A DNA stretch of 64,000 nt from Apostichopus japonicus. Its lineage: Eukaryota; Echinodermata; Holothuroidea; Aspidochirotida; Stichopodidae. Shown here in pieces: positions 10,173 to 22,725 of this stretch. The stretch spans positions 29,565,484 to 29,629,483 of the forward strand of contig NC_092564.1 of the NCBI RefSeq assembly GCF_037975245.1, given 5' to 3'. How positions within the stretch are numbered: the first letter of the stretch is position 1; each line of letters begins with the position of its first letter. The position numbers and the translations under genes are program-made. The notes beneath the pieces were generated by a model, which was not told the origin of the DNA, ran no database searches, and was given only the letters and a program-made list of their open reading frames with translations.

Positions 10173-10327
10173 CCTGGTCTCGAGCCCGCGATCCAAAGTA
10201 CGTCACGCTCTCGAGGTACAGAGCAACCAACCGCGCCACGACAGCAGTTGATATAAATCTATGTTCGTTTCTAATACTTAAAGTTCCAGAGATGGTAAAA
10301 GATCGCGGCAAAAGCAAACTGCCCCCA
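10173..10327. repeat. Representative 155-bp monomer (short at both indel sites)
   Basis: Measured from 'cctgg' at 10173 to 'cctgg' at 10328, this unit is 155 bp. It has both shorter alleles: 'gagcaacc' and 'ttccag'. It directly follows a 157-bp unit (9860-10016) and a 156-bp unit (10017-10172), so three consecutive monomers show three lengths. It ends with 'gagatggtaaaag', another recurring subclass marker. Confidence 0.93.
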
Positions 10328-13300
10328 CCTGGTCTCGAGCCCGCGATCCAAAATACGTCACGCTCTCGAGGTACAGAGCAACCAACCGCGCCACGACAGC
10401 AGTTGATATAAATCTATGTTCGTTTCTAATACTTAAAGTTCCAGAGACCGTATAAGATCGCGGCAAAAGCAAACTGCGCTGGCCTCGTCTCGATCCCGCG
10501 ATCCAAAATACGTCACGCTCTCGAGGTACAGAGCACAACCAACCGCGCCACGACAGCAGTTGATATAAATCAATGTTTGTTTCTAATACTTAAACTCCAA
10601 AGATCGTATTAGATCGCGGCAAAAGCAAACTGCGCTGGCCTGGTCTCGAGCCCGCGATCCAAAATACGTCACGCTCTCGAGGTACAGAGCACAACCAACC
10701 GCGCCACGACAGCAGTTGATATAAATCTATGTTCGTTTCTAATACTTAAAGTTCCAGAGACCGTATTAGATCGCGGCAAAAGCAAACTGCCCCCACCTGG
10801 TCTCGAGCCCGCGATCCAAAATACGTCACGCTCTCGAGGTACAGAGCACAACCAACCGCGCCACGACAGCAGTTGATATAAATCAATGTTTGTTTCTAAT
10901 ACTTAAAGTTCCAGAGATGGTAAAAGATCGCGGCAAAAGCAAACTGCCCCCACCTGGTCTCGAGCCCGCGATCCAAAATACGTCACGCTCTCGAGGTACA
11001 GAGCACAACCAACCGCGCCACGACAGCAGTTGATATAAACCTATGTTCGTTTCTAATACTTAAAGTTCCCAGAGACCGTATAAGATCGCGGCAAAAGCAA
11101 ACTGCCCCCACCTGGTCTCGATCCCGCGATCCAAAATACGTCACGCTCTCGAGGTACAGAGCAACCAACCGCGCCACGACAGCAGTTGATATACATCTAT
11201 GTTCGTTTCTAATACTTAAAGTTCCCAGAGACCGTATGAGATCGCGGCAAAAGCAAACTGGCCCCACCTGGTCTCGAGCCCGCGATCCAAAAATACGTCA
11301 CGCTCTCGAGGTACAGAGCAACCAACCGCGCCACGACAGCAGTTGATATAAATCTATGTTCGTTTCTAATACTTAAAGTTCCCAGAGACCGTATGAGATC
11401 GCGGCAAAAGCAAACTGCCCCCACCTGGTCTCGAGCCCGCGATCCAAAATACGTCACGCTCTCGAGGTACAGAGGAACCAACCGCGCCACGACAGCAGTT
11501 GATATAAATCTATGTTTGTTTCTAATACTTAAAGTTCCAGAGATCGTAAAAGATCGCGGCAAAAGCAAACTGCGCTGGCCTGGTCTCGAGCCCGCGATCC
11601 AAAATACGTCACGCTCTCGAGGTACAGAGCAACCAACCGCGCCACGACAGCAGTTGATATAAATCTATGTTCGTTTCTAATACTTAAAGTTCCCAGAGAC
11701 CGTATAAGATCGCGGCAAAAGCAAACTGCCCCCACCTGGTCTCGAGCCCGCGATCCAAAATACGTCACGCTCTCGAGGTACAGAGCACAACCAACCGCGC
11801 CACGACAGCAGTTGATATAAATCTATGTTTGTTTCTAATACTTAAAGTTCCAGAGATCGTAAAAGATCGCGGCAAAAGCAAACTGCCCCCACCTGGTCTC
11901 GAGCCCGCGATCCAAAATACGTCACGCTCTCGAGGTACAGAGCACAACCAACCGCGCCACGACAGCAGTTGATATAAATCTATGTTCGTTTCTAATACTT
12001 AAAGTTCCAGAGACCGTATGAGATCGCGGCAAAAGCAAACTGCCCCCACCTGGTCTCGAGCCCGCGATCCAAAATACGTCACGCTCTCGAGGTACAGAGC
12101 ACAACCAACCGCGCCACGACAGCAGTTGATATAAATCAATGTTTGTTTCTAATACTTAAAGTTCCAGAGATCGTATTAGATCGCGGCAAAAGCAAACTGC
12201 GCTGGCCTGGTCTCGAGCCCGCGATCCAAAATACGTCACGCTCTCGAGGTACAGAGCAACCAACCGCGCCACGACAGCAGTTGATATAAATCTATGTTCG
12301 TTTCTAATACTTAAAGTTCCCAGAGACCGTATAAGATCGCAGCAAAAGCAAACTGCCCCCACCTGGTCTCGAGCCCGCGATCCAAAGTACGTCACGCTCT
12401 CGAGGTACAGAGCAACCAACCGCGCCACGACAGCAGTTGATATAAATCTATGTTCGTTTCTAATACTTAAAGTTCCAGAGATGGTAAAAGATCGCGGCAA
12501 AAGCAAACTGCCCCCACCTGGTCTCGAGCCCGCGATCCAAAATACGTCACGCTCTCGAGGTACAGAGCAACCAACCGCGCCACGACAGCAGTTGATATAA
12601 ATCTATGTTCGTTTCTAATACTTAAAGTTCCAGAGACCGTATAAGATCGCGGCAAAAGCAAACTGCGCTGGCCTCGTCTCGATCCCGCGATCCAAAATAC
12701 GTCACGCTCTCGAGGTACAGAGCACAACCAACCGCGCCACGACAGCAGTTGATATAAATCAATGTTTGTTTCTAATACTTAAACTCCAAAGATCGTATTA
12801 GATCGCGGCAAAAGCAAACTGCGCTGGCCTGGTCTCGAGCCCGCGATCCAAAATACGTCACGCTCTCGAGGTACAGAGCACAACCAACCGCGCCACGACA
12901 GCAGTTGATATAAATCTATGTTCGTTTCTAATACTTAAAGTTCCAGAGACCGTATTAGATCGCGGCAAAAGCAAACTGCCCCCACCTGGTCTCGAGCCCG
13001 CGATCCAAAATACGTCACGCTCTCGAGGTACAGAGCACAACCAACCGCGCCACGACAGCAGTTGATATAAATCAATGTTTGTTTCTAATACTTAAAGTTC
13101 CAGAGATGGTAAAAGATCGCGGCAAAAGCAAACTGCCCCCACCTGGTCTCGAGCCCGCGATCCAAAATACGTCACGCTCTCGAGGTACAGAGCACAACCA
13201 ACCGCGCCACGACAGCAGTTGATATAAACCTATGTTCGTTTCTAATACTTAAAGTTCCCAGAGACCGTATAAGATCGCGGCAAAAGCAAACTGCCCCCAC

Positions 13301-15429
13301 CTGGTCTCGATCCCGCGATCCAAAATACGTCACGCTCTCGAGGTACAGAGCAACCAACCGCGCCACGACAGCAGTTGATATACATCTATGTTCGTTTCTA
13401 ATACTTAAAGTTCCCAGAGACCGTATGAGATCGCGGCAAAAGCAAACTGGCCCACCTGGTCTCGAGCCCGCGATCCAAAAATACGTCACGCTCTCGAGGT
13501 ACAGAGCAACCAACCGCGCCACGACAGCAGTTGATATAAATCTATGTTCGTTTCTAATACTTAAAGTTCCCAGAGACCGTATGAGATCGCGGCAAAAGCA
13601 AACTGCCCCCACCTGGTCTCGAGCCCGCGATCCAAAATACGTCACGCTCTCGAGGTACAGAGGAACAAACCGCGCCACGACAGCAGTTGATATAAATCTA
13701 TGTTCGTTTCTAATACTTAAAGTTCCCAGAGACCGTATGAGATCGCGGCAAAAGCAAACTGCCCCCACCTGGTCTCGAGCCCGCGATCCAAAATACGTCA
13801 CGCTCTCGAGGTACAGAGGAACCAACCGCGCCACGACAGCAGTTGATATAAATCTATGTTTGTTTCTAATACTTAAAGTTCCAGAGATCGTAAAAGATCG
13901 CGGCAAAAGCAAACTGCGCTGGCCTGGTCTCGAGCCCGCGATCCAAAATACGTCACGCTCTCGAGGTACAGAGCACAACCAACCGCGCCACGACAGCAGT
14001 TGATATAAATCTATGTTCGTTTCTAATACTTAAAGTTCCAGAGACCGTATGAGATCGCGGCAAAAGCAAACTGCCCCCACCTGGTCTCGAGCCCGCGATC
14101 CAAAATACGTCACGCTCTCGAGGTACAGAGCACAACCAACCGCGCCACGACAGCAGTTGATATAAATCAATGTTTGTTTCTAATACTTAAAGTTCCAGAG
14201 ATCGTATTAGATCGCGGCAAAAGCAAACTGCGCTGGCCTGGTCTCGAGCCCGCGATCCAAAATACGTCACGATCTCGAGGTACAGAGCAACCAACCGCGC
14301 CACGACAGCAGTTGATATAAATCTATGTTCGTTTCTAATACTTAAAGTTCCCAGAGACCGTATAAGATCGCAGCAAAAGCAAACTGCCCCCACCTGGTCT
14401 CGAGCCCGCGATCCAAAGTACGTCACGCTCTCGAGGTACAGAGCAACCAACCGCGCCACGACAGCAGTTGATATAAATCTATGTTCGTTTCTAATACTTA
14501 AAGTTCCAGAGATGGTAAAAGATCGCGGCAAAAGCAAACTGCCCCCACCTGGTCTCGAGCCCGCGATCCAAAATACGTCACGCTCTCGAGGTACAGAGCA
14601 ACCAACCGCGCCACGACAGCAGTTGATATAAATCTATGTTCGTTTCTAATACTTAAAGTTCCAGAGACCGTATGAGATCGCGGCAAAAGCAAACTGCCCC
14701 CACCTGGTCTCGAGCCCGCGATCCAAAATACGTCACGCTCTCGAGGTACAGAGCACAACCAACCGCGCCACGACAGCAGTTGATATAAATCAATGTTTGT
14801 TTCTAATACTTAAAGTTCCAGAGATCGTATTAGATCGCGGCAAAAGCAACCTGCGCTGGCCTGGTCTCGAGCCCGCGATCCAAAATACGTCACGCTCTCG
14901 AGGTACAGAGCACAACCAACCGCGCCACGACAGCAGTTGATATAAATCTATGTTCGTTTCTAATACTTAAAGTTCCAGAGACCGTATTAGATCGCGGCAA
15001 AAGCAAACTGCGCTGGCCTGGTCTCGATCCCGCGATCCAAAATACGTCACGCTCTCGAGGTACAGAGCACAACCAACCGCGCCACGACAGCAGTTGATAT
15101 AAATCAATGTTTGTTTCTAATACTTAAAGTTCCAGAGATGGTAAAAGATCGCGGCAAAAGCAAACTGCCACCACCTGGTCTCGAGCCCGCGATCCAAAAT
15201 ACGTCACGCTCTCGAGGTACAGAGCACAACCAACCGCGCCACGACAGCAGTTGATATAAACCTATGTTCGTTTCTAATACTTAAAGTTCCCAGAGACCGT
15301 ATAAGATCGCGGCAAAAGCAAACTGCCCCCACCTGGTCTCGATCCCGCGATCCAAAATACGTCACGCTCTCGAGGTACAGAGCAACCAACCGCGCCACGA
15401 CAGCAGTTGATATACATCTATGTTCGTTT

Positions 15430-18400
15430 CTAATACTTAAAGTTCCCAGAGACCGTATGAGATCGCGGCAAAAGCAAACTGCCCCCACCTGGTCTCGAGC
15501 CCGCGATCCAAAAATACGTCACGCTCTCGAGGTACAGAGCACCCAACCGCGCCACGACAGCAGTTGATATAAATCTATGTTCGTTTCTAATACTTAAAGT
15601 TCCCAGAGACCGTATGAGATCGCGGCAAAAGCAAACTGCCCCCACCTGGTCTCGAGCCCGCGATCCAAAATACGTCACGCTCTCGAGGTACAGAGGAACC
15701 AACCGCGCCACGACAGCAGTTGATATAAATCTATGTTCGTTTCTAATACTTAAAGTTCCCAGAGACCGTATAAGATCGCGGCAAAAGCAAACTGCCCCCA
15801 CCTGGTCTCGAGCCCGCGATCCAAAATACGTCACGCTCTCGAGGTACAGAGCAACCAACCTCGCCACGACAGCAGTTGATATAAATCTATGTTCGTTTCT
15901 AATACTTAAAGTTCCAGAGACCATATGAGATCGCGGCAAAAGCAAACTGCCCCCACCTGGTCTCGAGCCCGCGATCCAAAATACGTCACGCTCTCGAGGT
16001 ACAGAGCAACCAACCGCGCCACGACAGCAGTTGATATAAATCTATGTTCGTTTCTTATACTTAAAGTTCCCAGAGACCGTATGAGATCGCGGCAAAAGCA
16101 AACTGCCCCCACCTGGTCTCGAGCCCGCGATCCAAAATACGTCACGCTCTCGAGGTACAGAGCAACCAACCGCGCCACGACAGCAGTTGATATACATCTA
16201 TGTTCGTTTCTAATACTTAAAGTTCCCAGAGACCGTATTAGATCGCCGCAAAAGCAAACTGCCCCCACCTGGTCTCGAGCCCGCGATCCAAAATACGTCA
16301 CGCTCTCGAGGTACAGAGCAACCAACCGCGCCACGACAGCAGTTGATATAAATCTATGTTCGTTTCTAATACTTAAAGTTCCCAGAGACCGTATAAGATC
16401 GCGGCAAAAGCAAACTGCCCCCACCTGGTCTCGAGCCCGCGATCCAAAATACGTCACGCTCTCGAGGTACAGAGCAACCAACCGCGCCACGACAGCAGTT
16501 GATATAAATCTATGTTCGTTTCTAATACTTAAAGTTCCCAGAGACCGTATGAGATCGCGGCAAAAGCAAACTGCCCCCACCTGGTCTCGAGCCCGCGATC
16601 CAAAAATCGTCACGCTCTCGAGGTACAGAGCACAACCAACCGCGCCACGACAGCAGTTGATATAAATCTATGTTCGTTTCTAATACTTAAAGTTCCCAGA
16701 GACCGTATGAGATTGCGGCAAAAGCAAACTGCCCCCACCTGGTCTCGAGCCCGCGATCCAAAATACGTCACGCTCTCGAGGTACAGAGCAACCAACCGCG
16801 CCACGACAGCAGTTGATATAAATCTATGTTCGTTTCTAATACTTAAAGTTCCCAGAGACCGTATAAGATCGCGGCAAAAGCAAACTGCCCCACCTGGTCT
16901 CGAGCCCGCGATCCAAAATACGTCACGCTCTCGAGGTACAGAGCAACCAACCGCGCCACGACAGCAGTTGATATAAATCTATGTTCGTTTCTAATACTTA
17001 AAGTTCCCAGAGACCGTATAAGATCGCGGCAAAAGCAAACTGCCCCACCTGGTCTCGAGCCCGCGATCCAAAATACGTCACGCTCTCGAGGTACAGAGCA
17101 ACCAACCGCGCCACGACAGCAGTTGATATAAATCTATGTTCGTTTCTAATACTTAAAGTTCAAGAGACCGTATTAGATCGCGGCAAAAGCAAACTGCCCC
17201 CACCTGGTCTCGAGCCCGCGATCCAAAATACGTCACGCTCTCGAGGTACAGAGCACAACCAACAGTGCCACGACAGCAGTTGATATAAATCTATGTTCGT
17301 TTCTAATACTTAAAGTTCCCAGAGACCGTACCAGATCGCGGCAAAAGCAAACTGCCCCCACCTGGTCTCGAGCCCGCGATCCAAAATACGTCACGCTCTC
17401 GAGGTACAGAGCAACCAACCGCGCCACGACAGCAGTTGATATAAATCTATGTTCGTTTCTAATACTTAAAGTTCCCAGAGACCGTATGAGATCGCGGCAA
17501 AAGCAAACTGCCCCCACCTGGTCTCGAGCCCGCGATCCAAAATACGTCACGCTCTCGAGGTACAGAGCAACCAACCGCGCCACGACAGCAGTTGATATAA
17601 ATCTATGTTCGTTTCTAATACTTAAAGTTCCCAGAGACCGTATAAGATCGCGGCAAAAGCAAACTGCCCCCACCTGGTCTCGAGCCCGCGATCCAAAAAT
17701 CGTCACGCTCTCGAGGTACAGAGCAACCAACCGCGCCACGACAGCAGTTGATATAAAGCTATGTTCGCTTCTAATACTTAAAGTTCCCAGAGACCGTATA
17801 AGATCGCGGCAAAAGCAAACTGCCCCCACCTGGTCTCGAGCCCGCGATCCAAAATACGTCACGCTCTCGAGGTACAGAGCAACCAACCGCGCCACGACAG
17901 CAGTTGATATAAATCTATGTTCGTTTCTAATACTTAAAGTTCCCAGAGACCGTATGAGATCGCGGCAAAAGCAAACTGCCCCCACCTGGTCTCGAGCCCG
18001 CGATCCAAAATACGTCACGCTCTCGAGGTACAGAGCAACCAACCGCGCCACGACAGCAGTTGATATAAATCTATGTTCGTTTCTAATACTTAAAGTTCCA
18101 GAGACCGTATAAGATCGCGGCAAAAGCAAACTGCGCTGGCCTCGTCTCGATCCCGCGATCCAAAATACGTCACGCTCTCGAGGTACAGAGCACAACCAAC
18201 CGCGCCACGACAGCAGTTGATATAAATCAATGTTTGTTTCTAATACTTAAACTCCAAAGATCGTATTAGATCGCGGCAAAAGCAAACTGCGCTGGCCTGG
18301 TCTCGAGCCCGCGATCCAAAATACGTCACGCTCTCGAGGTACAGAGCACAACCAACCGCGCCACGACAGCAGTTGATATACATCTATGTTCGTTTCTAAT

Positions 18401-21400
18401 ACTTAAAGTTCCCAGAGACCGTATTAGATCGCCGCAAAAGCAAACTGCCCCCACCTGGTCTCGAGCCCGCGATCCAAAATACGTCACGCTCTCGAGGTAC
18501 AGAGCAACCAACCGCGCCACGACAGCAGTTGATATAAATCTATGTTCGTTTCTAATACTTAAAGTTCCCAGAGACCGTATAAGATCGCGGCAAAAGCAAA
18601 CTGCCCCCACCTGGTCTCGAGCCCGCGATCCAAAATACGTCACGCTCTCGAGGTACAGAGCAACCAACCGCGCCACGACAGCAGTTGTTATAAATCTATG
18701 TTCGTTTCTAATACTTAAAGTTCCCAGAGACCGTACCAGATCGCGGCAAAAGCAAACTGCCCCCACCTGGTCTCGAGCCCGCGATCCAAAATACGTCACG
18801 CTCTCGAGGTACAGAGCAACCAACCGCGCCACGACAGCAGTTGTTATAAATCTATGTTCGTTTCTAATACTTAAAGTTCCCAGAGACCGTATGAGATCGC
18901 GGCAAAAGCAAACTGCCCCCACCTGGTCTCGAGCCCGCGATCCAAAATACGTCACGCTCTCGAGGTACAGAGCAACCAACCGCGCCACGACAGCAGTTGA
19001 TATAAATCTATGTTCGTTTCTAATACTTAAAGTTCCCAGAGACCGTATAAGATCGCGGCAAAAGCAAACTGCCCCCACCTGGTCTCGAGCCCGCGATCCA
19101 AAATACGTCACGCTCTCGAGGTACAGAGCAACCAACCGCGCCACGACAGCAGTTGATATACATCTATGTTCGTTTCTAATACTTAAAGTTCCCAGAGACC
19201 GTATTAGATATCGGCAAAAGCAAACTGCCCCCACCTGGTCTCGAGCCCGCGATCCAAAATACGTCACGCTCTCGAGGTACAGAGCAACCAACCGCGCCAC
19301 GACAGCAGTTGATATACATCTATGTTCGTTTCTAATACTTAAAGTTCCCAGAGACCGTATAAGATCGCGGCAAAAGCAAACTGCCCCCACCTGGTCTCGA
19401 GCCCGCGATCCAAAAATACGTCACGCTCTCGAGGTACAGAGCAACCAACCGCGCCACGACAGCAGTTGATATAAATCTATGTTCGTTTCTAATACTTAAA
19501 GTTCCCAGAGACCGTATGAGATCGCGGCAAAAGCAAACTGCCCCTCCTGGTCTCGAGCCAGCGATCCAAAATACGTCACGCTCTCGAGGTACAGAGGAAC
19601 CAACCGCGCCACGACAGCAGTTGATATAAATCTATGTTCGTTTCTAATACTTAAAGTTCCCAGAGACCGTATAAGATCGCGGCAAAAGCAAACTGCCCCC
19701 ACCTGGTCTCGAGCCCGCGATCCAAAATACATCACGCTCTCGAGGTATAGAGCACAACCAACCGCGCCACGACAGCAGTTGATATAAATCTATGTTCGTT
19801 TCTAATACTTAAAGTTCCAGAGACCGTATAAGATCGCGGCAAAAGCAAACTGCCCCCACCTGGTCTCGAGCCCGCGATCCAAAATACGTCACGCTCTCGA
19901 GGTACAGAGCACAACCAACCGCGCCACGACAGCAGTTGATATAAATCTATGTTCGTTTCTAATACTTAAAGTTCCCAGAGAACGTATAAGATCGCGGCAA
20001 AAGCAAACTGCCCCCACCTGGTCTCGAGCCCGCGATCCAAAATACGTCACGCTCTCGAGGTACAGAGCAACCAACCGCGCCACGACAGCAGTTGATATAA
20101 ATCTATGTTCGTTCCTAATACTTAAAGTTCCAAGAGACCGTATAAGATCGCGGCAAAAGCAAACTGCCCCACCTGGTCTCGAGCCCGCGATCCAAAATAC
20201 GTCACGCTCTCGAGGTACAGAGCAACCAACCGCGCCACGACAGCAGTTGATATAAATCTATGTTCGTTTCTAATACTTAAAGTTCCCAGAGACCGTATAA
20301 GATCGCGGCAAAAGCAAACTGCCCCACCTGGTCTCGAGCCCGCGATCCAAAATACGTCACGCTCTCGAGGTACAGAGCAACCAACCGCGCCACGACAGCA
20401 GTTGATATAAATCTATGTTCGTTTCTAATACTTAAAGTTCCCAGAGACCGTATAAGATCGCGGCAAAAGCAAACTGCCCACACATGGTCTCGAGCCCGCG
20501 ATCCAAAATACGTCACGCTCTCGAGGTACAGAGCAACCAACCGCGCCACGACAGCAGTTGTTATAAATCTATGTTCGTTTCTAATACTTAAAGTTCCCAG
20601 AGACCGTACCAGATCGCGGCAAAAGCAAACTGCCCCCACCTGGTCTCGAGCCCGCGATCCAAAATACGTCACGCTCTCGAGGTACAGAGCAACCAACCGC
20701 GCCACGACAGCAGTTGATATAAATCTATGTTCGTTTCTAATACTTAAAGTTCCCAGAGACCGTATAAGATCGCGGCAAAAGCAAACTGCCCCCACCTGGT
20801 CTCGAGCCCGCGATCCAAAATACGTCACGCTCTCGAGGTACAGAGCAACCAACCGCGCCACGACAGCAGTTGTTATAAATCTATGTTCGTTTCTAATACT
20901 TAAAGTTCCCAGAGACCGTACCAGATCGCGGCAAAAGCAAACTGCCCCCACCTGGTCTCGAGCCCGCGATCCAAAATACGTCACGCTCTCGAGGTACAGA
21001 GCAACCAACCGCGCCACGACAGCAGTTGTTATAAATCTATGTTCGTTTCTAATACTTAAAGTTCCCAGAGACCGTATGAGATCGCGGCAAAAGCAAACTG
21101 CCCCCACCTGGTCTCGAGCCCGCGATCCAAAATACGTCACGCTCTCGAGGTACAGAGCAACCAACCGCGCCACGACAGCAGTTGATATAAATCTATGTTC
21201 GTTTCTAATACTTAAAGTTCCCAGAGACCGTATAAGATCGCGGCAAAAGCAAACTGCCCCCACCTGGTCTCGAGCCCGCGATCCAAAATACGTCACGCTC
21301 TCGAGGTACAGAGCAACCAACCGCGCCACGACAGCAGTTGATATACATCTATGTTCGTTTCTAATACTTAAAGTTCCCAGAGACCGTATTAGATATCGGC

Positions 21401-22460
21401 AAAAGCAAACTGCCCCCACCTGGTCTCGAGCCCGCGATCCAAAATACGTCACGCTCTCGAGGTACAGAGCAACCAACCGCGCCACGACAGCAGTTGATAT
21501 ACATCTATGTTCGTTTCTAATACTTAAAGTTCCCAGAGACCGTATAAAATCGCGGCAAAAGCAAACTGCCCCCACCTGGTCTCGAGCCCGCGATCCAAAA
21601 ATACGTCACGCTCTCGAGGTACAGAGCAACCAACCGCGCCACGACAGCAGTTGATATAAATCTATGTTCGTTTCTAATACTTAAAGTTCCCAGAGACCGT
21701 ATGAGATCGCGGCAAAAGCAAACTGCCCCTCCTGGTCTCGAGCCAGCGATCCAAAATACGTCACGCTCTCGAGGTACAGAGGAACCAACCGCGCCACGAC
21801 AGCAGTTGATATAAATCTATGTTCGTTTCTAATACTTAAAGTTCCCAGAGACCGTATAAGATCGCGGCAAAAGCAAACTGCCCCCACCTGGTCTCGAGCC
21901 CGCGATCCAAAATACATCACGCTCTCGAGGTATAGAGCACAACCAACCGCGCCACGACAGCAGTTGATATAAATCTATGTTCGTTTCTAATACTTAAAGT
22001 TCCAGAGACCGTATAAGATCGCGGCAAAAGCAAACTGCGCTGGCCTGGTCTCGAGCCCGCGATCCAAAATACGTCACGCTCTCGAGGTACAGAGCACAAC
22101 CAACCGCGCCACGACAGCAGTTGATATAAATCTATGTTCGTTTCTAATACTTAAAGTTCCCAGAGAACGTATAAGATCGCGGCAAAAGCAAACTGCCCCC
22201 ACCTGGTCTCGAGCCCGCGATCCAAAATACGTCACGCTCTCGAGGTACAGAGCAACCAACCGCGCCACGACAGCAGTTGATATAAATCTATGTTCGTTCC
22301 TAATACTTAAAGTTCCAAGAGACCGTATAAGATCGCGGCAAAAGCAAACTGCCCCACCTGGTCTCGAGCCCGCGATCCAAAATACGTCACGCTCTCGAGG
22401 TACAGAGCAACCAACCGCGCCACGACAGCAGTTGATATAAATCTATGTTCGTTTCTAATA
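15430..22460. repeat. Central domain dominated by 156-bp monomers
   Basis: Most units are 'gagcaacc' plus 'ttcccag' (156 bp) with the 'ccccca' allele. The 'caatgtttg' subclass is absent except in one patch at about 18,228. Because units keep frame, minus-strand open frames of 235 (15906-16613), 320 (17233-18195), 354 (18326-19390) and 432 codons (20277-21575) occur. I regard these as by-products. A few 157-bp units are present near 16,630, 17,260 and 19,750-19,910. Confidence 0.82.
18112..18330. repeat. Foreign patch identical to part of the 10.4-10.7 kb block
   Basis: This ~200-bp segment carries the paired rare markers 'ggcctcgtct' (18138) and 'taaactccaa' (18248), plus 'caatgtttg'. The same combination is found only at 10,481-10,600 and 12,670-12,789. 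Its neighbours are uniform 156-bp monomers of another subclass. By eye it matches 10,444-10,660 without differences. Confidence 0.82.
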
Positions 22461-22725
22461 CTTAAAGTTCCCAGAGACCGTATAAGATCGCGGCAAAAGC
22501 AAACTGCCCCACCTGGTCTCGAGCCCGCGATCCAAAATACGTCACGCTCTCGAGGTACAGAGCAACCAACCGCGCCACGACAGCAGTTGATATAAATCTA
22601 TGTTCGTTTCTAATACTTAAAGTTCCCAGAGACCGTATAAGATCGCGGCAAAAGCAAACTGCCCACACATGGTCTCGAGCCCGCGATCCAAAATACGTCA
22701 CGCTCTCGAGGTACAGAGCAACCAA
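18440..22725. repeat. Tandem duplication, 2,185 bp x ~2 (14 monomers)
   Basis: Copies at about 18,440-20,540 and 20,625-22,725 are offset by 2,185 bp. Markers at this offset: 'ttgtta' 18685/20870, 'gtattagatatcgg' 19201/21386, 'cccctcctgg' 19541/21726, 'gttcctaata' 20111/22296 and 'cacatggtct' 20481/22666. Differences are few, for example 'cgctgg' at about 22,036 against 'ccccca' at about 19,851, and 'ataaaatc' at about 21,544 against 'ataagatc' at about 19,359. Confidence 0.9.

Larger units (their letters stand above)
9576..15500. repeat. Three-copy higher-order block, ~2.19, 2.19 and ~2.03 kb spacing
   Basis: Three copies begin near 9,576/9,733, 11,765/11,922 and 13,953. The marker 'cagcaaaag' is at 10151, 12340 and 14371, giving offsets of 2,189 and 2,031. 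'tgatataaac' is at 11031, 13220 and 15252. Copies A and B share 'ggcctcgtct' (10481, 12670) and 'taaactccaa' (10591, 12780). Copy C has the consensus at these spots and lacks one monomer. Copy B carries an extra 156-bp unit near 13,565-13,720. The block shows both duplication and loss of single monomers. Confidence 0.88.

Noticed and set aside
15925-16665. Plus-strand 246-codon open frame as a gene
   Set aside because: Same reason; it overlaps a minus-strand open frame over its length and is pure satellite.
20277-21575. 432-codon minus-strand open frame as a repeat protein gene
   Set aside because: It consists only of satellite monomers, exists because 156 is 3 x 52, and has equivalents on the other strand. 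It has no promoter, signal or domain of its own, and it stops where a unit of different length or an indel occurs.
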